A stretch of 64,000 bases of DNA from NCBI RefSeq assembly GCF_040393045.1, contig NZ_JBEBUX010000004.1, positions 6,017 to 70,016 on the forward strand, given 5' to 3'. The position numbers were made by a program, and so were the translations under genes. Positions within the stretch are counted from its first letter, which is position 1. Every line of letters begins with the position of its first letter. The notes beneath the pieces are model-generated. The model made no database searches, was not told the origin of the DNA, and worked only from the letters and a program-made list of their open reading frames with translations. Shown piece after piece: positions 15,677 through 24,414 of the stretch. The DNA comes from Pollutimonas bauzanensis_A. GTDB taxonomy: Bacteria; Pseudomonadota; Gammaproteobacteria; Burkholderiales; Burkholderiaceae_B.

Positions 15677-16686
15677 GCCGGTATTTTAGACCTATAGTCG
15701 CGCGATAAGCGCACCAGTAGAGTGACGCTGGCCAGAACCAGGCCAGCGGCGCCGCCGTTATGCAAAACGGCGATTAATAATGGCCATTGGAAGAAGATGG
15801 TGGTCAGACCCGTAATTAGCTGGGCCGCAAGCAAACCCAGCACCAGGTTGGCAGGGCCGCGCAACCCGGATTCGGCCCGCATTTTCCAGGCGAGTATACC
15901 CAGGTAGGCAAACACCAGGAAGGCAAAGTTGCGATGTACCCAATGTATGGAGGTCAGGGCCGATTGGGAAATCAATTCACCGGAAGGCAACATGCCCAGA
16001 CCGCGAATTAACGAGTACCCGTTTTTTAAATCCATCGGCGGTATCCACTCGCCATGGCACATGGGAAAGTCCATGCAGGCCAGGGCGGCGTAATTGGTGC
16101 TGACCCATCCGCCCAGGGCGATCTGCACAAATAATAAGACAAGTCCGGCAGCCATCCATGGCCGCCATCGTCCTGCTTGAGCGCTGAGCTGCGCGTGGGT
16201 TTTCTCGCGCGCGGCGAGCCAGGTCATCAATGCCAGCAGTATCATGCCGCCCAGCAAATGGCTGGTTACCACGATAGGCATCAACTGGTGGGTAACGGTC
16301 CATGCCCCGAAGGCGCCTTGTATGCACACTGCGATCAGCGTGACGACAGCCAGGCGCGGCGTGTTGCCCAATTGGCGGCGATAACGCCACGCCATATAGA
16401 CGATGCCGATAATCATCATGCCCAGTATCGAGCCCACGTAGCGGTGGATCATTTCGATCCACGCCTTGGAAAAGCTGACGGCGCCGTAAGGCATGGCTTG
16501 CAGCGCTTGTTCAATGTGGCCGCTGGCGCCTAGTGGTGTGATTTTGCCGTAACAGCCAGGCCAGTCAGGACAGCCCAGGCCGGAATCCGTCAGGCGCACA
16601 AAAGCGCCGAACATGATCAAGTCCAGCGTTAAAAACCACGTCAGGAATACGAGCTTTCGATACCGTGCAGTAATACGTTCAAGCAT
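15673..16686 (-). CDS. ctaA: Heme A synthase
   Basis: 337 residues with eight predicted membrane helices in two four-helix halves. Heme-ligand histidines lie in helices such as MIHRYVGSILGMM, VTSHLLGGMI, IHWVHRNFAFLV and AVLHNGGAAG. Cysteines in GLGCPDWPGCYG and ACMDFPMC are the loop cysteine pairs seen in this family. It oxidises the C8 methyl of heme o to give heme a. It sits between a small assembly protein and ctaB. Confidence 0.95.
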   Translation of the reverse strand: MLERITARYRKLVFLTWFLTLDLIMFGAFVRLTDSGLGCPDWPGCYGKITPLGASGHIEQALQAMPYGAVSFSKAWIEMIHRYVGSILGMMIIGIVYMAWRYRRQLGNTPRLAVVTLIAVCIQGAFGAWTVTHQLMPIVVTSHLLGGMILLALMTWLAAREKTHAQLSAQAGRWRPWMAAGLVLLFVQIALGGWVSTNYAALACMDFPMCHGEWIPPMDLKNGYSLIRGLGMLPSGELISQSALTSIHWVHRNFAFLVFAYLGILAWKMRAESGLRGPANLVLGLLAAQLITGLTTIFFQWPLLIAVLHNGGAAGLVLASVTLLVRLSRDYRSKIPA

Positions 16687-16692
16687 GTTGGA

Positions 16693-17337
16693 CTAACCGA
16701 TGCGCGAGTTGCGAATTAATTTGCTGAGGTCATTGCGTACCGAAATGGGGTCGGCATCGGCGGGAAATTCCAGCATCAGGTTGCCCAGGGGATCGATGAT
16801 CCACATAGGCCCTTTCAGGGCGGCGTCACGCTCGGCTGGGCTGGCGTTGGGGGCCAGGTAGGCAGCCAACTTTGCAGGGTCGGCGCGCAACATATTGGTG
16901 CCGACATACGCTTCCTTGATTTGGTCCGACACCGGTGCGTCGTCGGTAATGAACCAGATCCGCGCCAGGCGCTCTACATTCTTGCCTTGGCTGGCGTGCG
17001 AATTACGCAGTACAAACAGCTTTTTTACGCAGGACTCGGGGCAGGCGCTTTCGTCGGCGCTGACCAATAGCCATTTTCCATCAAGACTGCTCAGGTCGAA
17101 GGGCTTGCCGTCCAGGGTGGTCAGCGGCAGCGTCGCCGCGTCAGGTATAGGCCGTTGCGGGCTGATCAGTGTGCCGTAGTTGGTGGCTTCCTGTGGCCGC
17201 AGTCCCAGCGCCGGCACGTAATAGGCCAGCAAGGCAAAAATCACGGGGGCCAGGCAGATGGCCACGATCAGGTAAAGGGGGGTTCTTGATCGGACTGGGG
17301 GACGTGGGTTCGGTGTAACGGGAGTAGGGCTGACCAC
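16693..17337 (-). CDS. Cytochrome oxidase-associated membrane-anchored protein, SCO/thioredoxin-like
   Basis: 214 residues: a proline-rich cytoplasmic start, one membrane anchor near 23-42 (LIVAICLAPVIFALLAYYVP), then a periplasmic domain with LTTLDGKPFDLSSLDGKWLLVSADESACPESCVKKLFVLR-like features at about 85-125, where the CPESC pair is kept. This resembles a degenerate SCO/peroxiredoxin domain. Proteins of this kind are commonly found next to surf1 and ctaA in Burkholderiales and are annotated only as hypothetical. A redox or copper-handling assembly role is likely but unproven. It lies 9 bases after surf1. Confidence 0.85.
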   Translation of the reverse strand: MVSPTPVTPNPRPPVRSRTPLYLIVAICLAPVIFALLAYYVPALGLRPQEATNYGTLISPQRPIPDAATLPLTTLDGKPFDLSSLDGKWLLVSADESACPESCVKKLFVLRNSHASQGKNVERLARIWFITDDAPVSDQIKEAYVGTNMLRADPAKLAAYLAPNASPAERDAALKGPMWIIDPLGNLMLEFPADADPISVRNDLSKLIRNSRIG

Positions 17338-17346
17338 AATGATTCC

Positions 17347-18156
17347 TTACAAGGTCGAGGACTTAATTTTTCGGCGCAAGGCGCGCCATGCAATAACCAA
17401 CCAGGCACCTGCGGCGATGGCGGCAAAGCCAAACCATTGCAACGCATACCCGTGATTCTTATCGGAATCCAACGAGGGCTCTGGCCACTCCTGGACGAGT
17501 TGTGTGCCGGCGGCTATATCAGCCTGGGCATTCGGGCTATCAGCGGCTTGAGCCAGCACCGCCGGCAATAGCGTCAGGCCGCTCGCTTTGCCATAGGCCG
17601 TCAAGTCCAGGTTTTGCAACTGGGGTACGGGTCTTGCCGGATCAGGCAACTTGCCCGGCAGCTGCGTTTCATCATTATCCGACCAGGACCACAGTTCGAA
17701 AAGCCGGGGCACGCGTTCAAGCAGTTCGCCATGTACCGTTTGTTCGCCGGCAGGGGCAGGAATGCGTGCCATGGTTTCACCGGGCCGCATCGGCCTTGGC
17801 AACCAGCCGCGCAATACCAGCACCGCGGTGTTGGCAGCAGCGTCGATGATCAACGGCGTGGCAACCCAAAACCCTGGGCGCCCCTGGAAATTACGGTTTT
17901 CCAGGAGTACAGTCAGTTGATGCTGCCAGACGCCATGCGCTGTGGCCGCCCGCCACGGCAGCAGGTCTTGCGCGGGGGTGGCGGGGCTAAGCATAAGGGC
18001 TGTGCTGTCACGACCGGCTTGTATCGAGGCCTTGATTGCGATGCGTTGAGCAGCGCGGTCTAATTGCCAATTTCCCAGCGACGTAAACCCAACTGCCATG
18101 ATGCCGAGTAAAATCAGTGCGGCAGCAGTGCGATAAGTTGTGTGAGAACGTGCCAT
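17347..18156 (-). CDS. SURF1-family cytochrome oxidase assembly protein
   Basis: 269 residues from the ATG at 18156 (MARSHTTYR); a further upstream ATG at 18189 is less likely because it would overlap the divergent small gene's leader. It shows the family's first membrane segment, FTSLGNWQLDRAAQR, a periplasmic domain with ATPLIIDAAANTAVLVLRGWLPRP-type strands near 110-130, and a C-terminal helix after NHGYALQWFGFA. Family members help supply heme a to subunit I. It is the first gene of the assembly operon. The DUF2909 gene starts 34 bases away in the other direction. Confidence 0.93.
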   Translation of the reverse strand: MARSHTTYRTAAALILLGIMAVGFTSLGNWQLDRAAQRIAIKASIQAGRDSTALMLSPATPAQDLLPWRAATAHGVWQHQLTVLLENRNFQGRPGFWVATPLIIDAAANTAVLVLRGWLPRPMRPGETMARIPAPAGEQTVHGELLERVPRLFELWSWSDNDETQLPGKLPDPARPVPQLQNLDLTAYGKASGLTLLPAVLAQAADSPNAQADIAAGTQLVQEWPEPSLDSDKNHGYALQWFGFAAIAAGAWLVIAWRALRRKIKSSTL

Positions 18157-18190
18157 GTCTGCAATAATTCCAGTTTCGCCGGAGGCCAAA

Positions 18191-18397
18191 ATGCGTTTCG
18201 TAGTAATCCTAGCGTTCCTGGGTATAGTAGGAAGTTTAGCCTCAGCGCTCTTTTACCTGATGCGCGACAAAGGCGGGACCAACCGTACGGTTAACGCGCT
18301 GACAGTGCGCATCGGGCTGTCGATAGTGTTGTTTCTGTTTGTGCTGTTCGCCCACTATATGGGCTGGATACAAAGCACTGGTATCGCTGCGCATTAA
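18191..18397 (+). CDS. Twin-transmembrane protein (DUF2909)
   Basis: 68 residues from ATG 18191, with GGAGG just upstream. Two hydrophobic helices (FVVILAFLGIVGSLASALFY and IGLSIVLFLFVLFAHYMGW) flank a short charged loop, MRDKGGTN. Small proteins of this type are conserved beside surf1 in betaproteobacteria, usually divergent from it as here, and are presumed to aid oxidase assembly. No catalytic residues are evident. Confidence 0.88.
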   Translation: MRFVVILAFLGIVGSLASALFYLMRDKGGTNRTVNALTVRIGLSIVLFLFVLFAHYMGWIQSTGIAAH

Positions 18398-18434
18398 GCT
18401 GATTCCATCCCAACGTTACCACACCGTTATCCAG

Positions 18435-18463
18435 AAAAAAGGCCGGCAAGGCCAGCCTTTTTT
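18435..18463. terminator. Bidirectional terminator between DUF2909 gene and coxC
   Basis: AAAAAAGGC pairs with GCCTTTTTT, extended inside by GGC-AAG-GCC after one mismatch. A runs and T runs on both sides allow termination in both directions for two converging genes. Confidence 0.88.
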
Positions 18464-18480
18464 CGGTATCGTCCTACGGC

Positions 18481-19356
18481 TTAGAACCAGTATACGAACA
18501 GGTACAGGCCTAGCCAGACGACGTCTACAAAGTGCCAGTACCAGGCAGCGCCTTCAAAGCCAAAATGATTCGTGGCGGTGAAGTGCCCTCGGATCAGACG
18601 GAACAGAATAACGGTCAGGAAGGTTGCGCCCAGAATCACGTGAAAGCCGTGGAAGCCGGTAAGCATGTAGAACAGTGAACCATAAGCGCCCGAATCGAAA
18701 CGCAGGTTCAGGTCATTATAAGCATGGTGATATTCGTATGCCTGACAGGCCACGAAGGTAAAGCCCAGAATAACCGTCAGGGCCAGCCAGAAAATGGCTT
18801 TGCCGCGATGGCTGGCGCGCATGGCGTGGTGGGCAATAGTCAGGGTCAGGCCGGATGTCAACAGCAAGGCAGTGTTGATGGTGGGCAGCCAGAACGGGCC
18901 AACGGTCTTGAATTCAGGAACGACGCCTGCTGGTCCCAAGTTAGGCCAGGTGCCCGAGAAATTAGGCCACAGCATGTTTTGGTGGTCCAGGTTGCTAAGC
19001 CACGGTGTCGTGACTTCGCGGGTGTACCACAGCGCCCCGAAGAACGCGGCAAAGAACATGACTTCCGAGAAAATGAACCACGCCATGCTCCAACGGTAGG
19101 AGTGGTCTACGCGTTCGTTGTTCATGCCGCTTTCTGATTCGCGGATAGCGTCGCCGAACCAGCCATACAGTACGACGAAAAGGCTAAGAATACCGACAAT
19201 GAACAGCCAGAAACCCACTTCGTAGCTGTTGATCCACAGGGACGCGCCCAGCAGCGTCAGCAGCAGGGAAAAGCTTGCCCGAACCGGGTGGACTGAATCG
19301 GCAGGCACGTAGTAATACGGTGCCTCGTTGCCCTGAGCCAAGTGACCTGCACTCAT
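18481..19356 (-). CDS. coxC: Cytochrome c oxidase subunit III
   Basis: 291 residues with seven membrane segments. Family motifs include HPVRASFSLLLTLLGASLW near 21-40, FIFSEVMFFAAFFGALW and the C-terminal GFEGAAWYWHFVDVVWLGLYLFVYWF region (the WHFVDVVW signature). It completes the aa3 core with subunits I and II and supports proton uptake. It is the last gene of the coxB-coxA-small-DUF2970-coxC operon. Confidence 0.97.
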   Translation of the reverse strand: MSAGHLAQGNEAPYYYVPADSVHPVRASFSLLLTLLGASLWINSYEVGFWLFIVGILSLFVVLYGWFGDAIRESESGMNNERVDHSYRWSMAWFIFSEVMFFAAFFGALWYTREVTTPWLSNLDHQNMLWPNFSGTWPNLGPAGVVPEFKTVGPFWLPTINTALLLTSGLTLTIAHHAMRASHRGKAIFWLALTVILGFTFVACQAYEYHHAYNDLNLRFDSGAYGSLFYMLTGFHGFHVILGATFLTVILFRLIRGHFTATNHFGFEGAAWYWHFVDVVWLGLYLFVYWF

Positions 19357-19392
19357 GGTGTTCTCCTGATGCGAATTATTAGATAAAAAATA

Positions 19393-19617
19393 TTAGGCTA
19401 GGTAGGAAATAAGCCCACGGGCAGCCAAGACCAGCACAACGACGAAACCAATAGCAGCCAGCACGCCGGCCAGTATCAAATGCACGGGGTTGAGCTTGGA
19501 AATGTCTTCGCTATAACCCTTGCCCTTGCGCACGCCGAAAAAACCCCAGGCCACCGCTTTAAGCGTTTGGAAGAAGTTGAGTTTTCGACGAGAGAGTTCT
19601 TGGATGTCTTTTGTCAT
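19393..19617 (-). CDS. DUF2970-domain small membrane protein
   Basis: 74 residues. The first half, LNFFQTLKAVAWGFFGVRKGKGY, is the family signature, followed by one membrane helix, HLILAGVLAAIGFVVVLVLAAR. This protein is typically encoded between oxidase subunits I and III in Burkholderiales; its role is unknown. It lies 6 bases after the 37-aa assembly gene and 36 bases before coxC. Confidence 0.9.
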   Translation of the reverse strand: MTKDIQELSRRKLNFFQTLKAVAWGFFGVRKGKGYSEDISKLNPVHLILAGVLAAIGFVVVLVLAARGLISYLA

Positions 19618-19623
19618 GTTGGC

Positions 19624-19737
19624 TTAGCCGCCTCCTAGAGACCCGCCGCGCCAGAAGGCCCATGCCATGACCGCAATGATAATGATTACCAGGGCGATGG
19701 CGGTGTGGCGGTTCTTCCGGCGTTGTTCGGGTGTCAT
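19624..19737 (-). CDS. Cytochrome oxidase small assembly protein, 37 aa
   Basis: A very short gene: ATG at 19737, a basic start MTPEQRRKNRHTA, one membrane helix LVIIIIAVMAWAFW and a glycine-rich end, SLGGG, with TAA at 19624-19626. Small proteins with this start and position directly after coxA are conserved in Burkholderiales oxidase operons. It lies 9 bases after coxA and 6 before the DUF2970 gene, so it is clearly within the operon. Confidence 0.85.
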   Translation of the reverse strand: MTPEQRRKNRHTAIALVIIIIAVMAWAFWRGGSLGGG

Positions 19738-19746
19738 GATGGTGCC

Positions 19747-21345
19747 TTACTTGACAATAGGTGGGACAACAAAGGTATGGAATGGTGCGGGCGAAGGTAC
19801 TGTCCACTCCAGTCCTGTAGCGCCTTCCCACGGTTTGGCGGGGGCGGGTTCGCCCTTCCCGGCATAGGACCTGAGGATGACATACAGGAATATCAGTTGC
19901 GACAGACCGAACCAGAAGGCGCCGATGGTGGCGATTTCGTTAAAGTCGGTGAACTGGGCTGCGTAGTCGGCATAGCGACGCGGCATACCAGCCAAGCCCA
20001 GGAAGTGCATTGGGAAGAACGTGACGTTGAACGAGATCATGCTGGACCAGAAGTGCAGTTTGCCCAGTTTTTCGTTGTACATGCGGCCAGTCCATTTTGG
20101 CATCCAGTAGTACGCGCCTGCGAACATGCCGAACAACGAACCGGCCACCATCACATAGTGGAAGTGGGCGATAACGTAATAGGTGTCGTGCACTGCGATA
20201 TCGATAGGCGCCACGGCCAGGATCAGGCCGGTAAAGCCGCCGATCGTGAACACGAAGATAAACCCGATCGCGAACAGCATGGGCGTTTCGAAGGTCATGG
20301 AACCGCGCCACATGGTGGCAACCCAGTTGAACACCTTGACGCCGGTAGGAATCGAAATCAGCATGGTGGCGTACATGAAGTACAACTGACCCGTAACCGG
20401 CATGCCAGTGGCAAACATGTGGTGAGCCCACACCAGGAACGACAGAATGGCGATGGCGGCAGTTGCATACACCATTGAGGCGTAACCGAACAGCTGCTTG
20501 CGAGCAAAAGCGGGTACGACGGCCGACACGATACCAAATGCCGGCAGAATCATGATGTAGACCTCGGGGTGGCCGAAGAACCAGAACACGTGCTGATACA
20601 GGACGGGGTCGCCGCCTGCGGCTGCATTAAAGAAGCTTGTGCCAAAGTGACGGTCGGTCAGCAGCATGGTTACGGCGGCAGCCAGCACAGGCATTACAGC
20701 GATGAGCAGGTAGGCCGTAATTAGCCAGGTCCAGCAGAACAGAGGCATCTTCATCAAGGTCATGCCCGGTGCACGCATGTTGAGCACGGTCACGATGATG
20801 TTGATGGCACCCATAATGGACGATGCGCCCAGAATGTGCACTGCGAAAATGGTGAAGTCCATGCCTGGGCCCATTTGCAGCGACAAAGGCGCGTACATGG
20901 TCCAGCCGGCAGCGTTGGCGCCGCCCGGCACAAAGAACGAACTCGTCATCAGGATGGCGCCGATCGGCAGCAGCCAGAAACTGAAGTTGTTCATGCGGGC
21001 AAAGGCCATGTCGGATGCGCCGATTTGCAGCGGGATCATCCAGTTGGCGAAACCCACGAATGCCGGCATGATGGCGCCGAAAATCATGATCAGGCCATGC
21101 ATGGTGGTGAACTGGTTGAACAATTCAGGCTGGAAAAACTGCAAGCCGGGCGAGAACAGTTCGGTGCGCACCAACAATGCCAGCACGCCGCCTTCAAGCA
21201 GCATGATGAACGAAAAGAGCAGGTACATGGTACCGATATCTTTATGGTTGGTTGCAAACAACCAGCGCCGCCAGCCGTGCGGCTTGTGGTCGTGGTCGTC
21301 GTGCCCGTGACTGGCTGGGACGTGATCGGCAGTAACACTGCTCAT
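19747..21345 (-). CDS. coxA: Cytochrome c oxidase subunit I
   Basis: 532 residues from the ATG at 21345, which has AGGAAGGA upstream; the frame's 13 extra codons lack support. Twelve membrane helices. The heme a ligand lies in MHGLIMIFGAIMP, the Cu-B/heme a3 site in WFFGHPEVYIMILPAFG with the cross-linked His-Tyr pair, the paired histidines are in VWAHHMFATG, and the late heme ligands in HDTYYVIAHFHYVM. It reduces O2 to water and pumps protons. It lies 86 bases downstream of coxB. Confidence 0.97.
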   Translation of the reverse strand: MSSVTADHVPASHGHDDHDHKPHGWRRWLFATNHKDIGTMYLLFSFIMLLEGGVLALLVRTELFSPGLQFFQPELFNQFTTMHGLIMIFGAIMPAFVGFANWMIPLQIGASDMAFARMNNFSFWLLPIGAILMTSSFFVPGGANAAGWTMYAPLSLQMGPGMDFTIFAVHILGASSIMGAINIIVTVLNMRAPGMTLMKMPLFCWTWLITAYLLIAVMPVLAAAVTMLLTDRHFGTSFFNAAAGGDPVLYQHVFWFFGHPEVYIMILPAFGIVSAVVPAFARKQLFGYASMVYATAAIAILSFLVWAHHMFATGMPVTGQLYFMYATMLISIPTGVKVFNWVATMWRGSMTFETPMLFAIGFIFVFTIGGFTGLILAVAPIDIAVHDTYYVIAHFHYVMVAGSLFGMFAGAYYWMPKWTGRMYNEKLGKLHFWSSMISFNVTFFPMHFLGLAGMPRRYADYAAQFTDFNEIATIGAFWFGLSQLIFLYVILRSYAGKGEPAPAKPWEGATGLEWTVPSPAPFHTFVVPPIVK

Positions 21346-21431
21346 GGTGGACTCCTTCCTACTCAACCGGGCGCTGGCAGCCAACAGCCCGGTAAAAAAA
21401 CATTCGAATGTGTTTTGAACGTGCCGGTGAC

Positions 21432-22592
21432 TTAGCGCAAGGCCTTGACGTCGGCAGGTTGAACGACTGGATCCTTGCCCTTGCCCGCATTGCCCCAGGC
21501 ATTGCGAGTGTAGGTAATAGCCGCAGCAATTTCAACATCGTTCAATTGGTCGCGGAAGGCCGCCATGGCAGTGCCAGGATGACCGTTGAGCACAGTGAGG
21601 ATTTGGTCTTTCATTGGGCCAAGAACGAATTTTTCGTTACCATCCAGGGCCGGGAAGGTACCAGGAAGGCCTTTTCCGTTAGCCTGGTGGCAGGCGACAC
21701 AGTTAGCAGTGTAAACCTGTTGGCCGCGGGCAACGAGTTCGTCCTTCGTCCAGGTTTTGTTTGGATCGTCGGCAGCCGAAGCCAGTGCTTTTTTCTGGTC
21801 CGCAGCCCACTTGTCGTAGTCAGCTTGTGAAACTACCTCGACCACGATAGGCATGAACGCGTGGTCTTTCCCACAGAGTTCAGCGCATTGGCCGCGGTAT
21901 GTACCGATTTTTTCAGCACGGAACCACGTGTCGCGCAGGAAGCCCGGCATCGCATCTTGTTTGACGCCGAACTCCGGGATCATCCATGAGTGGATGACGT
22001 CGTTGGCAGTCAGGACGATACGAACCTTTTTGTCGACGGGCACAACCAGGGGATTGTCGACTTCCATCAGGTAAAGGTTGCCTTTGGGCGCTTTGCCTTC
22101 AATCTGGTCGCGGGGCGTGGCCAGGTTCGACAGGAATTTGACGCCTTGGGCTGGGCCGTCGATGTATTCATAGCCCCATTTCCATTGGTATCCGGTTACC
22201 TTGACGGTAAGGTCGGAACTGCTGGTATCTTTCATGGCGACGACGGTGCGCGTCGCCGGCAAGGCCATGGCGATGACGATGATGAACGGGATGACCGTCC
22301 AGGCAACCTCGATACCCACGTGTTCGTGGAACTTGGCGGGCACGGCGCCGCGCGATTTCCGGTGCATGATGATGGAGTAGAACATCACCCCAAACACCCC
22401 TACGAAAATCACGGCACAGATAATCAGCAGCATCCAGTGGATCCACACGATATCGTGTGCGATCTGTGTCACCCCCTCGTGGAGGTTGAGCTGATTGACC
22501 CTTGGGCCTCCTGGCATGTCCTCGACTTGTGCACCGGCAACGCCTGCCATTAGCAATGCGCCAGTGCCAAGTAACCCTCTCAACTTCTTCAT
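21432..22592 (-). CDS. coxB: Cytochrome c oxidase subunit II with fused cytochrome c domain
   Basis: 386 residues from the ATG at 22592, which starts a signal peptide (MKKLRGLLGTGALLMAGVAGAQ). Two membrane helices follow, then the cupredoxin domain with the CuA ligands in CAELCGKDHAFM and the upstream His in HSWMIPEFG. The C-terminal domain carries a c-type heme motif, CVACH, in a QQVYTANCVACHQANG context, so this is a caa3-type subunit. It accepts electrons from cytochrome c. It is the first gene of the operon. Confidence 0.97.
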   Translation of the reverse strand: MKKLRGLLGTGALLMAGVAGAQVEDMPGGPRVNQLNLHEGVTQIAHDIVWIHWMLLIICAVIFVGVFGVMFYSIIMHRKSRGAVPAKFHEHVGIEVAWTVIPFIIVIAMALPATRTVVAMKDTSSSDLTVKVTGYQWKWGYEYIDGPAQGVKFLSNLATPRDQIEGKAPKGNLYLMEVDNPLVVPVDKKVRIVLTANDVIHSWMIPEFGVKQDAMPGFLRDTWFRAEKIGTYRGQCAELCGKDHAFMPIVVEVVSQADYDKWAADQKKALASAADDPNKTWTKDELVARGQQVYTANCVACHQANGKGLPGTFPALDGNEKFVLGPMKDQILTVLNGHPGTAMAAFRDQLNDVEIAAAITYTRNAWGNAGKGKDPVVQPADVKALR

Positions 22593-22853
22593 GCTGACCT
22601 CGAAATACGGATATGTTCTACCCAATTGTTGACTTTGATCAAACAAGCTGACCGCCATAACATCGAACGAACACATAATTATTGAATGGCAGGCTTAAAA
22701 TAATAAACGCTGGGGTAATGCCTGCTCGAATCACCTATAGACCGCAGAATTATAGCGAACATGCGCTTGCAGTGCGCTGGTTCGGCGTGATTCATGTGCG
22801 GGCGTCGGGCGGAAATCATGCGCGACAGCCTACGCTTCCACTACAATTATTGC
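22593..22853. promoter_or_regulatory. Divergent control region between coxB and the Nudix gene
   Basis: 261 bases with no gene. It contains TTGACT-TTGATCAA-type sequence near 22629-22640 (TTGATCAAA resembles an FNR/ANR-like half-site pair), a possible site for redox control of the oxidase. I see no terminator or repeat. Promoters for both directions must lie here. Confidence 0.35.
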
Positions 22854-23693
22854 ATGAAAGATTCCCCCGCCCGAACGATAGCGCCGCTCATAAACTCGCG
22901 TTATCAACAACTTGCACGTCGAATTCAACAGCTGCCGCCGAATGGTTCGCGCCCTTTAACAGTGGCCGGCAGGGTGGCGGGCTGGATTACCGCCAAAGCC
23001 ACCAGTCACCTTGAAGGGGTGCCGGGGATACATGTGGAAGACGAGGCGGTGCACATTACCGCTTCCCCCCGGCACCGCATGTCGCTTAATACCGTATTGG
23101 CCCAATTGGCAGTGGCTTTGAAAGACACCGGCTGCCTGCGTGGTTGGCGCGACGAATTGCTGGATGTCATAGGCGAAGGCCGGCGTCTGGCCGTTATCGA
23201 GCGGGCAGCGGTGCGTCCACTGGGGTTGCTGACCAAGGCGGTGCATTTGAATGCATGGTCGCCCGACGGCAAGCTTTGGATCGCGCGCAGGGCGCTTAGC
23301 AAATCAACCGATCCTGGCATGTGGGATACGCTGGTCGGCGGCTTGGCCGGGGCCGGGGAAAGCATGGATGTGTCTTTGTTGCGGGAAAGCAACGAGGAGG
23401 CTGGGCTTACCCCCGCCGACATCGAAGCCAGGTCGCCTTTGCGCATTATTTTGCGCATGCACCGCCGTCTGCCGGAAGGGTATCAGGTTGAAGACGTTCT
23501 GGTCAGCGATTGCGTATTGGCCGAATCGGTAGCGCCCAGGAATCTTGATGGCGAAGTCAGCGACATCCAGTTGGTCGCTCTGGACGAGCTATGGTCCATG
23601 GTCGAAGCGGGCGAATTCACGCGTGAAGCTGAACTGGTGATTCTTGAGGGCTTGCAAAAACGCCTATTAGACGGCAGCGCCGCTTCAGTTTAA
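22854..23693 (+). CDS. Nudix hydrolase (DUF4743-type N-terminal domain)
   Basis: 279 residues from ATG 22854 (MKDSPARTIAP); an upstream ATG at 22794 is possible but lies in promoter-like DNA. The N-terminal half matches the DUF4743 extension of YfcD/thiamine-pyrophosphokinase-like Nudix proteins, and the Nudix box is GGLAGAGESMDVSLLRESNE followed by EAGL, near residues 160-183. It hydrolyses a nucleoside diphosphate linked to another moiety; the substrate is not evident. It appears monocistronic. Confidence 0.88.
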   Translation: MKDSPARTIAPLINSRYQQLARRIQQLPPNGSRPLTVAGRVAGWITAKATSHLEGVPGIHVEDEAVHITASPRHRMSLNTVLAQLAVALKDTGCLRGWRDELLDVIGEGRRLAVIERAAVRPLGLLTKAVHLNAWSPDGKLWIARRALSKSTDPGMWDTLVGGLAGAGESMDVSLLRESNEEAGLTPADIEARSPLRIILRMHRRLPEGYQVEDVLVSDCVLAESVAPRNLDGEVSDIQLVALDELWSMVEAGEFTREAELVILEGLQKRLLDGSAASV

Positions 23694-23768
23694 GCTAACG
23701 CAACTCGGCCTGGTGTACTGTCCGTGCATCTGTCCGGCCCCCCATACGATTGTGCTCAAGGAGCCGCC

Positions 23769-24380
23769 ATGGTTACTCAAAATGACAATCCTTTCGTCTT
23801 GCCCGGCTTTGGTCAAAGCGGCGACATGGCCCAGAACCCGCTTGTGGCCAGTATGGAAATGATGCGTCAAGCCTGGGAAGGGCTAGCCGGTTCGGGCGGC
23901 TTGAACCAAGCCGCCATGGCAACCCCGATGTCAGTCGAAGAGCTCGAGCGCCGTATCGGCGACTTGCGGGCTGTGGAAAACTGGCTGCGCATGAACCTGT
24001 CCATGCTTTCGAGCACGATACAAGGGCTTGAAGTGCAGCGTTCTACCATTGCAACGCTTAAATCCTTTATGGCATCTGCCTCTGCCGAGCAACCGGCCAC
24101 GGCCGGCGCCCAGGATATTGCTGCCAACGCCGCGACAGCGGCACAAGGCTGGTGGGATATGGTGCAAAAGCAGTTCGATAGCTTGGCGGAGGCCACTGCG
24201 GCCTCGTTGAAGGGTGCAGAAGCTGCTGCAAGTCAACAGGCATCGGCCGATTCCACCATGGGCGCCAGGCCCGCAGCAACGGCGCGCAAGGCTGCCACCA
24301 AGTCTGCCGCGCCAGCCAAACCGGCAGCCAAAAAAACTGCGCCGCGCAAGCGTGCCGCCCCTGCGCGAAACAAGACCTAA
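23769..24380 (+). CDS. phaM: PhaM-like polyhydroxyalkanoate granule regulatory protein
   Basis: 203 residues from ATG 23769. The conserved core reads NPFVLPGFG, then MEMMRQAWEGL and MSVEELERRIGDLRAVENWL (an amphipathic helix pair), and the C-terminus is a lysine/alanine-rich tail of AAKKTAPRKRAA repeats as in histone-like DNA-binding proteins. PhaM activates PHB synthase and tethers granules to the nucleoid. The identification rests on the core helices plus the tail, and it suggests that the host stores PHB. It lies 34 bases before glmU. Confidence 0.88.
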   Translation: MVTQNDNPFVLPGFGQSGDMAQNPLVASMEMMRQAWEGLAGSGGLNQAAMATPMSVEELERRIGDLRAVENWLRMNLSMLSSTIQGLEVQRSTIATLKSFMASASAEQPATAGAQDIAANAATAAQGWWDMVQKQFDSLAEATAASLKGAEAAASQQASADSTMGARPAATARKAATKSAAPAKPAAKKTAPRKRAAPARNKT

Positions 24381-24414
24381 CCGCCATTCATTTACTTAGG
24401 ACTTAAATTTTTAC

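Noticed and set aside
20762..21310. Long forward frames opposite coxA
   Set aside because: Met- and Pro-rich translations produced by the complementary strand of membrane helices; the coxA frame has all catalytic histidines.
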